This document shows, one piece after another, positions 36,301-46,363 of a stretch of DNA of 64,000 nt. Under the pieces are notes generated by a model. That model saw only the letters and a list, made by a program, of their open reading frames with translations. It was not told the DNA's origin and did no database searches. Each line of letters begins with the position of its first letter. The stretch's first letter is position 1. The stretch spans positions 11,798,001-11,862,000 of the forward strand of contig NC_058494.1 of NCBI RefSeq assembly GCF_020382885.2. The letters are read 5' to 3'. This stretch comes from Scatophagus argus (taxonomy: Eukaryota > Chordata > Actinopteri > Scatophagidae). A program made the translations under genes and the position numbers.

Positions 36301-39058
36301 TCCAGTCAGGAGCAGAAGACACAGCACACTCAGAAACACCACAGTCCCTCTGTTGGGACTCTTGTTTTCTTGTTTTCTGTCTCCAGCACCTGGAATTAGA
36401 GGACAGTATCTGTAATGTGTTTTGTTTCAGTATCAAATCAAATACAATTTTATCAAGCCTTTTACTTTTACTTGATAATAGGGGTGGGCATTGGCAAGGA
36501 CTCCATGATACGATACATATCACAATACATTTGGTACCATACGATACTATCACAATATATTGCGATACTGAATTTATTGTGATATATTGCGATATTCAAC
36601 ATAGTTCAATGAAAATGTAAAACTAGAGTTTAATTATCAGTTGCTGTGTACAATCTGGATAGTCTTACGTCTTATCAAAACTGAATTAAATCAACATAAC
36701 TCAGAGTAACTCTATTTATAACTCAATTTATTTTAATATGATATTGAAAAACATCTGGGAGGTAGATTCCATTGTAACAAAAATATTACTCTTACATAAA
36801 CTGAACAAACTGAACCAGTGGACACACTGATGTCAAAAACAAAGTGCATAGTATTTATAAAACTATAAATAAACTGACTTAAACTATAAGTTCTAGTTTA
36901 TTTATAGTTTATTTAGGGTTGTCAAAACATTAACGCGTTGCATTAACGCCATAATTAATTAATGATGCGTAATAATAAATTTTATTACGCAGTTATTTTT
37001 ATTATAATTATTATTTTCAAAGTCCGTTGCTCACTAGCTATCCAATCGTTGCTCACTTGCTCACTAAAAAAAACTGCGTTAATGTGCGATAAAATAAAAA
37101 ATAATAATTGGTGGCGTTGAATGCCATAATAACGCATTGACCAGCACAGTCCTAATGCATTAGCGCGCTACCGTTTTGACAGCCCTAAGTTTGTTTATAG
37201 TTTTAAACTATAGTTTAAGTGAATCGTTGCGATAAGTTCGCAAATTCGTCGTGTTCCCACAATATTTAACACAAGTCTGACACAGTTTGCAAATGGCATT
37301 TCCCATGTCCATACTTTGGTACCTGGTTTTCTATAGAATCCAAAGTGTGCCCACACACCTGCTTTAAAATGTGAGAGAGCCACTCTTAACTTTTCCGCTG
37401 TCTCAGCCATGTTGGACTTTCTCTAAAGCTTGCCCTTAGTGACCACCGGACCGCCACTACCCATCAAGGCAGCAAGCAATACGGCGATATCTACAGGATT
37501 GGAGATTGTATTTGTGTTTGGCTGATGTTGGCTGATGTTTTATTAATTTTATTTTATTAAAAATCGATTTTTGGAGTCAGAAATTGATGTAGTATATCGT
37601 GAAAAGAATTATCGCGATACATTGCCATAACAATATTTTTGCAAACCCCTACTTTACACACAGATCAAGATAGAGAAAAAGCACAAAGTGTAAAGCAGGC
37701 ATATTGCTTCATATGAGATGCTACATTGTATAATCTTAATGTTTTCTTCTGAAGGTTATGAAGTTATAAAAACTGAACATGTCTGACATAAGATTTCCTT
37801 CAGATCTCTGTAGCTTTTCTGACAGTTGCACCAACCTGTTATCAGTTGGGTGTGCAGAGGCGAGAAAGTTAGCTGGTCTAAGCTGCTCTCAAGGTTTCCA
37901 CTACATGAATGGGCAAAACCCCCATAGAAACTCTTCAAAATCCTTTAGAGAGCCTTCCCAGAAGAGCGGAAGCTGCCACAGTGGGACCAACTTAATGTTA
38001 ACCATGTCTATGCGCTTAGAATACGATGTCACTAAAATCCTTGTTGGTGTAATGGTCAGGCGTCCTAGTACTTGTGTCTGTATAGTGTGTGCACTTTATT
38101 TAAATGAATATTGCAACTTCTTCATATGACGGCCAGTTTCATCAACACTTTTGAGAAGGCATAACCACAGCATAACCCAGCCCTTGAGTCTGCTTCTTGG
38201 AAACTACTAACTGGAGAGTCTAAGGGTTTATGGAAAATTGAAAGCGCAACACAACATTTCTGTATTTCATTTCTTACTAACGGTTATGAACAGTCAACCC
38301 ACAAGGCAAATATCCCCTTCAGCAAACTGAATTATATGTTCATGAAACAGAAAGTTTAGGTTCATTGGTTTTTGATTCTCAGCAAGGCCTCAGTTTGTTC
38401 CATATTACCAAATCAACGAAAACAGCAATACAGAAAAACAAACTATAAATGTAAAACTACCGTGTTTCACATCTTCATGATGGGAAGATGATTGTTCCCT
38501 GATCAAACAGCATAATAATGAAAATCAATTTCATAATTTGTGATAGTAATTCCCAGTAGCTGAATCTAAGTACTGAATGGCATCACTGCAGGATTCAATA
38601 CAAGCAGGTTTGATCTCTAACCCAAAGAAGAGAAAAAAAAAAAAGAAAATATAAAATGAGAAAGAAGAGCGTGTGAACTTCTTTTGTCTCTTTGACTTTT
38701 ACTTCACATTAGAATAGCTTGTCACACAGGGCATTAAAGTCTTTGTTTTCTCCCAGACAAGGTCCTTCAGAACATAAAGTCTATTTGTGTGTGTTGATAT
38801 TTAAGGAACACATGTAAACACATGTAAATACATTCATTTCATAAATCAGCAGTCAACGTCTTATTATAGTATGCACATATAAGAATTTGTCTGCATGTGT
38901 TCATTACCGGAAAGTGGAGGTTCAGCTTTGTTTGGCTCCAGTGTGTGGATCCTTTCTTCATTTGCATAAATACTTTCTGAGCATTTTCGTGAACTCGTCC
39001 TCTTGCCTGGATTACCCAATGGTCTTTGTACGTTAACATAGATATCAAATTGATCCAT
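33378..39058 (-). CDS. C-type lectin receptor 1, type II membrane protein with 14-residue repeat neck (424 aa)
   Basis: Six exons in frame: 38908-39058 (cytoplasmic, MDQFDIYVNVQ...), 36273-36389 (transmembrane, TVVFLSVLCLLLLTGLI), 34600-35232 (neck), 34042-34169, 33618-33718 and 33378-33522 (lectin domain, ending CEKKLQIN). The tail has YVNV, a Y-x-N motif of Grb2-SH2 type, and SIYANE. The neck exon encodes three diverged and ten near-identical 14-mers KDQLQTSYNQLSRE, two heptads each, predicted to be a long coiled-coil stalk. The lectin domain shows WIGLTD, WKWVDGT, GEPN and WND, so Ca2+-dependent mannose/fucose-type binding is predicted. The four core Cys (DCLQRGA, NCG, EDC, WVC) are present; the extra N-terminal Cys pair of long-form domains is absent. 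First of a tandem array on this strand. CD209/CLEC4-like is the nearest class; exact orthology unclear. Confidence 0.88.
33788..34041. repeat. CA/GT microsatellites beside the lectin-domain exon donor
   Basis: A short (CA)n lies at about 33806-33820. A longer interrupted (CA)n at about 34000-34041 runs directly into the splice donor of the exon at 34042, so the donor GT is the first unit of the (GT)n tract on the minus strand. A degenerate ctaaccct-rich stretch lies at about 33925-33960. Confidence 0.8.
34681..35100 (-). repeat. Coding 42-bp minisatellite, ten units
   Basis: Ten head-to-tail 42-bp units, each giving KD(Q/R)LQTSYNQLSRE. Across units I see a single variable base (C or T), giving Arg in the three units nearest the lectin domain and Gln in the other seven; the last 12 bases of the tenth unit diverge. 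The unit is a multiple of three, so unit gain or loss keeps frame and changes stalk length. Confidence 0.95.
35375..35590. repeat. Teleost LINE 3'-end fragment
   Basis: Contains the widely dispersed words gggaaattacatctctgcat, ttaacccatcactg, gagcagtgggttgc and tgccttgctcaagggcac, which I recognise as a recurrent fish retroposon tail. Lies in the intron between the neck and transmembrane exons of lectin gene 1. Confidence 0.55.
36478..37651. mobile_element. Degenerate DNA transposon (GGGGTGGGCA-ended), hosting a second element
   Basis: Starts taggggtgggca and ends tgcaaacccctac, an imperfect inverted terminus of about 12 bp. It has the typical internal ATCGATTT and repeated gcgatat/cacaatat words of a very common fish element, probably hAT-related. 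No transposase frame remains. I could not identify a clean target duplication. Confidence 0.55.
36914..37187. mobile_element. 274-bp hAT-like MITE nested in the larger element
   Basis: Termini tagggttgtcaaaac and gttttgacagcccta are inverted repeats with one mismatch. The flanking octamers AGTTTATT (36906-36913) and AGTTTGTT (37188-37195) form an 8-bp target duplication with one mismatch. The interior is rich in attaacgc words. Non-coding. Confidence 0.75.
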
Positions 39059-40979
39059 GATGTTCAACTGTAGTGATGGTTTAGTAAGGTCCTGAGCGGC
39101 CTGAGGACATCGATGCTTGTGAAAATCGCTGTGCTGTTTTAAAGAGAGGGTGTTCCCAACACTCTCAAGGGACTGCACTTAACAAGAGCTGAGCCATTTC
39201 AGCCACTTCTGCAAAATCTATTTTGGTTATCATGCTGCTCAAAATCATTTTACATGTGGGTACAAAAATACAAGTACAGTAGGATTTAGAAGTACCATTA
39301 AATGTATTCTCTTCATATAACTAATGCCATTGCTCAATGCAACTGACAATTCTCTGGCAGCAGTACATTATTTTTAAGATTAACACACTTCGGTTCAGTA
39401 TGCTTTTTAACTTTTTTAATTAATAGTACTTCTGCAGAGACTACACTGTGTGGACAATAGTATTGGGACAACTGACCATTTCATCAACAGGAACTTTGAT
39501 GACATTGCATTCTAAATACAGGGATATTAATATGCCCTATAACCGCTGCCACACTACTAGGAAGGCTTAACAAGATGTTCATGTATTCCTTGGGAATTTT
39601 TGTCCATTCATGTAGTAAAACCATAGTGATACCTGGCTTGCAATCTTTGATCCCAAATGTATTTGATGGATTTTGAAGTCAGGGCTCTGTGTGGGCCAGT
39701 CAACGTCTTCCACACCAAACTCACCCAACATGTCTTTACTGACCTTGCTTTGTGCAGTGGGGCATAATCAAGCTGGAACAGAAAAGGACCTTCACCAAAC
39801 TGGTGAAATAAAATTTCCCTTTGCTGGAAGTAAGAGGCCTAGCCCAACCCCTACAATACAACCCTGTACCACACCTGAATTTAACAATAAAGATGTGTGT
39901 CCCATTACATACTCTTTCACATTTCCATAATTGCGAAAAACAATCTCACCATAAGGTCATTTCAGTAGCTGTTGTGATTGTTTTGTTAAATATGCTGTTT
40001 TTAGAAAGAATAATGGGTGAAGCTACAGTGAGATTCACATTAGAGAAAACATTTCTTTTTCTTTGTTCAGAGTCTGAATATGTCTGTAAAATACTGATAG
40101 CAGGCATGGCTGAACTGACCACTGACTTTATTATTATTGACTTGCTAATATAAACGAATGAATGAATAAATAATGGAATAAAATGACCTTTATTTAATAA
40201 TTTTATAGCAAACAATTATATATAGCATACAAGGAAATCTTATATGTTATACAATATATATAGTGTATCTATGGATAATCAAATGGCTCCGCAAGCAAAT
40301 GCATATATGTTTAAATGTTTAAGCAACCAGCAAATCACTAAATATGCTTTGGTGAGAGTAGAGATTCATGGAGTTGCTTCACAGTTTGGGTAGCATGAAA
40401 CAACTGTAATCGTTTCTTCCTTGGTGTCAGATACAACAAATAGGTGAAGAAATGAAACCTGTTTGAACTGAAGACACCTTCATATCAGCCTGGTTAGAAA
40501 CAATTAAAATCATTCTCTTCTTTTCGGGTACACCAGGCCAGTCTCTCATAGTCTTCAGATTTGAATTTCTATCACATACATGCACTGTGTATCATATAAA
40601 TCATGTCATCAACCTGTATTTTTTATACACATATATTAGATACACACATTGCAACAACACTTCAGAGTAACAACTGGTCCCTGGGTCAGAGCATCAGGTC
40701 AACACTGTTTTTGCAATTTGTAATTCTGGGGAAAAAGCACATAAGGTTTTATATGACTAACAGTTTCAGTGAGTTATTTTGGTCTCTGGCATGGCACAAT
40801 TAAAGTACTGAAACGTATGCTTAATTTATATACATATATGTCTGTTTGCGAAGGTTAATCCATTTGTGTCTGTGCTAAAGAACCACTTTTATCCTCAGCC
40901 TGGCCATAATCAGTACTTCAGTTGTTGTCAGTTTGGCTGTTGAATTACAGATTACAGATTACAGATTACAGATCCATAA
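39059..40979. other. Spacer between lectin genes 1 and 2
   Basis: Upstream region of lectin gene 1 and 3' flank of lectin gene 2. Apart from the transposon remnant at about 39430-39900, it is AT-rich and I recognise no exon. Confidence 0.4.
39430..39900. mobile_element. DNA-transposon remnant of the GTATTGGGACA teleost family
   Basis: Begins ctacactgtgtggacaatag tattgggaca, a terminus common in fish genomes, and continues with caacaggaactttgatgaca and cattctaaata. No intact transposase or opposite terminus identified. It interrupts sequence collinear with 31268-31322, so it postdates that duplication or was lost there. Confidence 0.5.
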
Positions 40980-40990
40980 TTACAGATCCA
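40945..40990 (-). repeat. Heptamer tandem (GATTACA) at the stop codon of lectin gene 2
   Basis: Four adjacent GATTACA-type units on the plus strand followed by further ATTACAGATCC copies that overlap the TAA stop. The pattern could shift the stop by slippage, since the unit is not a multiple of three. Confidence 0.7.
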
Positions 40991-43900
40991 CTGTCTTTTC
41001 ACAGATCCAGATATTTTGAGTTTCACATGGTTTATCATTCCAGCTGTTTTCATTGTCAAAGAACTTTATTTCTCCACAGTCTTCATCACTGCCTTTATGA
41101 CTGTTAGGCTCATTCGTGCCCCAGTAGCTGAAAACCCAAACACAAAGAATATGTGATACTAGTTTCTGATGTTGATGCAAATGTATTGCGACTGATTTAG
41201 AAATAATGTGCACGAACCTTGTGGTCAGCGGAGTCCCATCCACCCATTTCCACGTTCCCTCCTTGTCTCGATCAGTCAGTCCAATCCAAATGAGCCTCCG
41301 AAAGCGCCTTGTGAATTCCTTGTTTACAGAGAGAAACAAACAACCATATTCACAAATGCAACATGAAGTAACTGTAATCCTCTACCTTGGTTACCTCCGT
41401 CTCTCTCTCACTTTCAAAATCAGAATCAGAATTCCTCTTTTATCCTTCTTTTTTGTACAGACATTGCACTTGCAATTTTCCTGACCAAGAAAGAAACTGA
41501 AAAATATAAAAACAGGATAAAAACTAAAATAAGTATAAATTTAACATCTAAAATAACAGGTATTTACATGTGTCTGTACATATATACATTTCCAGGGAAA
41601 AATACCGTTACAGTGCAGAGTTTAACAGTTTGATGAAACTGAACTGACTGAATGAGCTCCTGTAGTTAATCAGCACATTGTGGAGAGGGTGAGAAGGAAA
41701 GTCCAGTATTGTCCTTATTTTGGACAACATCCTCCTGTCAGACACCACTGTCAGAGAGTCCAGTTCCTGTCCCACAACATGGCTGGCCTTCTTGATGATT
41801 CTGTTGAGTCTGTTAGTGTCTCCCACCCTCAGGCAGCTGCCCCAGCAGGCAACAGCGCATGTGATGGCACTGGACACCACCGACTCATAGAACATCCTCA
41901 GTGCTGTCCTGCAGATGTTGAAGGACCTCAGTCGCCTCAGAAAATAGAGCTCTGGCCCTTTCTGTAAACAGTGTCCACGTTTTTGCACCAGTCCAGTTTG
42001 TGGTCCAAGTACACCCCCAGATACTTGTATTCCTCCACCACCTCCACAGTGGCCCCTTTGATGTTGATAGGGGTCACTGGATCCTTAGTCCTCCTCAGGT
42101 CCACCACCAGTTCCTTGGTCTTAGGTCGTAGGTGGTTTTTCCCGCTCCATGTGACAAAGTTGGAGCATGGTGCGGGAACCCCCTCTCCCCGGTGGAGCCC
42201 CAGTGATGCTGATCACTGCGTCTGACATGCAGCACTTTAGGCGTACGTACTGTGGACTGCCAGTCAGATAGTCTGCGATCGAGGACACCAGTGGGGCAAC
42301 CACCTGCATCGCTGTCAGCTTCTCAGCCAACAGAGCCGGCCCGATGGTGTCAAATGCACTTGAGAAATCAAAGAACACGATACTCATAGTGCTTGTCGAC
42401 TTGTCCAGGTTACGGATACACACACACGCGCAAACACACACACGCACACACACACCTGTTCTTCTTTGCTGTTGATAATCACTAGGTCTGCTCCTCTCTG
42501 CTGACAGTCAATCCTGCTTTCTTGCCAGGATTCCTTTTGTGAAGAAATGTAATAGAAACTGTTGTTGAAATACACCCATCCTTGACGAGAATATTCAGCT
42601 GTTAAAAAAGAAAAAGAAAAAGATCTAGTGATGTGGGTGTCTTCCTTTGTAGCATCTCTAAGGAGTGTATAGCCATTTACTAAATGATTTGTAACACTGT
42701 AATGTAGTTGTGTGACTTGTGCAGGACCATTTTACCTCCTTATTAACATCCATGAAGACATATTTTGCACTATTACAGCAATGTTTTAATAAATCTTTAT
42801 TCATTTCCTGTATACATCAGGCTTCACTTCTGGGGAGTGTTTACAGATAGTTGCTGACAAATATATTGTGAAACATTTACATGCGCTTATAGATCAACCA
42901 AGTACACTATAAACCATTTATTCAATGTTTATATTTTACTTATAAATGCTAAATACTGGGACTTAAGTGTTGCTATGCTGTGCATGTGGTCATCATCTCC
43001 ACAGCTTAACAGGATGGAGTGGTTCACTTAATATTTCCAGCGAAGTTAAAAGAAAAAAAAATTGTCTTTGTGTTTTGTTTTTTTTTTACAGTAACAGCAC
43101 TGGTGTACAGGATGTGGCTGCTGGCTGTGTTGCACAACCAATTATAGAGATGCTAAAGTAGTTAAATATTTATTTTTGCGTGGTAATTTCCTTTTATCCA
43201 CTCCTGATGTTATCACAGCAGCTTCTCTCTTTATCATGGTCACACTTCTTATTATTGAGGGGCTTAAAGGAAAAGAAAATGTTGCATGACTTAGACAAAC
43301 ATAGAAGACAGAATTCATTTTTAGTGTGAGATGGCAGAATCATTGAAACACATATAAAATGAGCATAATAAATGTTTAACATAGTCAAACACACGAAGTT
43401 TGAAAATAGAAACATAAATTCATTGTAAGACTCACTGAAGATGGCCAGCTTTCTCTTCAACTCGCCCCTCTCTTTGGTCACGTTTTTAAAAATGGCCTCA
43501 GTATGGGATGTTCCATCTTCAGAGCCATCTGAGAGAGCAGATTTACAGTCTTTTTTATTAAAACTGCAGTTCATTCATCATTTCAGATTGCCATTACTTA
43601 GCATGGTTATCTGGGCAAAAATCTGTTTAACAGCAAGCAAAATCTAACATAACTATTTGGAAATGTTACAAATAAGGTTTTGAAGAACATGATGATGATG
43701 AGTTTTAGTGAGCTTGATTTGATTTAAGACCATAATGAAAATGTAAAAAGCTGGAAACTATTGGAAAGCACTGTCGCCTCATAGCAAGAGGGTTCCAGGT
43801 TCGAATCCCGGTCTGGGACCTTCTGTGTGGAGTTTGCATGTTCTCCCTGTGCCTGCGTGGGTTTTCTCCGGGTACTCCGGCTTTGCCCCTAGGTGTGAGT

Positions 43901-45186
43901 GTGAGAGTGTGTGGTTGTCTGTGTGTTGGCCCTGCGATTGACTGTCGACCAGTCCAGGGTGTACCCTGCCTCTCGCCCGTAGTCAGCTGGGATAGGCTCC
44001 AGCTCCCCCGCTACCCTGACGGATAAGCGGTATAGAAAACGGATGGATGGATGGATGGATGTTTCATTGTCAATTTATGCAGTGTAGTTTATAAGTACAG
44101 CCTAGACTGGTTTTGTAATATGATGTGCTGTGAGAAACATAGAGGGCAACTGTCATAGCTTGAAACTGTGGTGGTAGCAGTTCCACATTCTGGTCTTACA
44201 TTAATAATCAGAAGAGTGAGACATGGTTGAACTCACAGAGAGTCAGACGCAGTGAAATGTTGAGAGCAGCTTGTAAGATACACAGGAGTCCAAAGCTCAC
44301 GGCAACAACTCTGTACACATTTGCCCCTGTGTGCAGAAATCAAACAGGCATACACTTGCAAAGACATTGTTTGTTGTTGATATTGTTATTACCTATCAAA
44401 CCAAGTTCATGTTACTTTTTCTACGCTGCTTCAGTTGATGAAAACAAGTGTTGACTTCATTTGTGATTTGTTACCACATTAGGTGTCTTTGAGTCATTTT
44501 TATTGACACATCTATGATATAAATGGCTAAAACTAATCAGACAAATTAATTCCATTCTTATCTAGCACCACATATAATTATGTGAGAATGTGGATGAAAG
44601 ATAAAAGTGGTGATAAGAAACAAATGCAGTTTGGAGTCTTGGTAGGTTTCTTTCATGCTTTTTAAAATCTCAGTCTTTGTTCTGTCTTTCGCAGATAGCC
44701 TGATACGGTACACAGGTCATTGCATTTGGTTGCGGTTCTTTTGTGTGCATAAAACTCTCTAAAATAAAAATAGATAGATAAGATAGAAATCTCTGTAAGT
44801 GTCAAATTTGGCTTCTGTGTGGTTCAACTAGCAAAACTGTGGCAATAGCATGTAAAACAAACAGCATTAAAATGAAAAACACAAACTGAACAAAATATGT
44901 TTATAATTATTTGAGATATCCTCACAAATTTACAACTGTGTGTTAAAAAGCAAAAATATTTTCCATGTATAATTTAGTTATATCCTTTCTAAATAGCTTG
45001 TTCCTAAAGAACAACTGAGCAAAAAATAAAAAATGAAAAGAAAGCATGCTCAAGACCTCAGTGTGCTTCAAGGATCTTCTTACCTAAACGTCTTTTTCGA
45101 TTGTTGCTTAAAGTTCCAACGTCGTCATAGAAGTGATAGCCATTTATTTCTTCTGACATGTTCAGATACATGTCTGAAGTAGCCAT
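40980..45186 (-). CDS. C-type lectin receptor 2, type II membrane protein (225 aa)
   Basis: Six exons in frame: 45084-45186 (cytoplasmic, [13 protein letters not shown]), 44237-44326 (transmembrane, [20 protein letters not shown]), 43436-43528 (short neck), 42456-42598, 41218-41318 and 40980-41127 (lectin domain, ending CEKTVDL). YLNM in the tail fits both Y-x-N and Y-x-x-M SH2-binding patterns. The membrane segment carries polar Q/N and an Arg near its outer end, as in genes 3, 4 and 6. The lectin domain has WIGLTD, WKWVDGT, NEPN and SWNDKPC, keeping the EPN/WND Ca2+-sugar site. The intron between the first two lectin exons holds a LINE fragment, and the neck/transmembrane intron holds a SINE. 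Ligand unknown. Confidence 0.88.
41405..42420 (-). mobile_element. CR1/L2-like LINE reverse-transcriptase fragment, frameshifted
   Basis: Minus-strand RT remains in three frames: [16 protein letters not shown]...[11 protein letters not shown] (near 42150-42400), [16 protein letters not shown]...[14 protein letters not shown] (about 41970-42120), and [23 protein letters not shown]...LNRIIKKAS (about 41608-41950). The block that should carry the catalytic YADD is deleted after GAPPG. The 3' end carries the acagacattgcac tail and (ATTCTG)n, as at 31731. It sits in the intron between two lectin-domain exons of lectin gene 2. Inactive. Confidence 0.8.
43770..44062 (+). mobile_element. tRNA-derived fish SINE with (GGAT)n tail
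   Basis: Contains ggttcgaatccc, a pol III B-box, then the conserved teleost body gtgtggagtttgcatgttct and tgcgtgggttttctccgggt. It ends gataagcggtatagaaaacg followed by (GGAT)n at about 44041-44060. Located in an intron of lectin gene 2. A decayed relative lies at about 47850-48085. Confidence 0.75.
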
Positions 45187-46363
45187 GTGAAAAACATCTG
45201 CATTTATTTTCACCCTCAAAAGATTTAACAAGATTCTGCCTTGTTGCATTCGCTATGATGGTGTATCTTGCCCGTCACATTTCCAAAGTGGTGCGTAGCT
45301 ACTGTAATCAGCATTTCTGTTTTCTGTTTTATCTTTGTGAGATCTATGACACCCCCGTGGCTTACAGTCTTCATTTGGGTAACTTGCAGGTTGAGTCACT
45401 CATATGAAAATACAAAATCTTCTTAACAGTTTATGAAGAATTAAACTTTCAGTAAGTGTTCTAACACTTGGTGCTAAAGCTGTTCTATTAATTAAGATTC
45501 TCAACAACCATTGGAGGTTCGTTTGAACTCTGAGAACACTAGTTAGTGGAAGGTGGTGTTTTAACACTGGGAGATTCATATGTAGTTTAAAGAAGAGGAC
45601 AAAGAAAATGACAACAAGGTGATGAATTAATTTAATTGGCACTTTTCAAGCAAGAAACCTAAAATTCTTATAGAAATATGAGACATCAAATGCAAAAACA
45701 AGGCAAACACATACAACATAAAAGAAGTAAGCATAATAATATTTACACCCAGAGAAATAAACCTACATCTGTATCATAAAACATTAAAAATGATAAAAGG
45801 GAATTCTGTGATTTTGTTTTGCTATGTTGAGGCTTCCATGTTGTTATGGTATGTTTGTTGTCATCGATAATAAACATGAGGTTGGGGTTGCGTAAAGAAG
45901 ATGGTCATGCCAAACAAAACAAAATGTCGACTCTCAGTTTGAAACAGGAAACAGCAAATCCGATGTGTTGTTGACCCATCCTTCCAACCCAAAGTTTGAC
46001 TTTACATGAATACTGCTAATAACCATACCCCCAATAACAATAGCTGAGAAGTTGTTGTTGTTGTTTTTGTTTATATTGACATATCATATAGCCAACAGTG
46101 GCTTATTTGCCCATCGAGCAGTTACAGAGCAAAATTATTGTTCATTCAGAGTCAAGTTTTTGGCTCCCTATGTATGTAAATCCAAATTTTACTCTCTTCT
46201 ATCTCTGTTTTTGGTCTTTTCTAACTTCTGAAGGAAATATCTGGCTTTCAGTTATTTATGCAGAATGTGGAATGTTTCAGTGCTGCCTTTACAGTTTAGC
46301 TGAAAGTGGTAAATCCATCATCTTGTCATGTTCTCAAAATGCAGTAGCTGTCATGGTGGTGAG
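45187..46363. other. Spacer between lectin genes 2 and 3
   Basis: AT-rich with no recognised exon or clear transposon. It should include the gene 2 promoter and gene 3 3' UTR. Confidence 0.4.

Noticed and set aside
43795-43820. Possible tRNA gene (B-box ggttcgaatccc)
   Set aside because: No paired acceptor stem or A-box arrangement for a tRNA; it belongs to a SINE.
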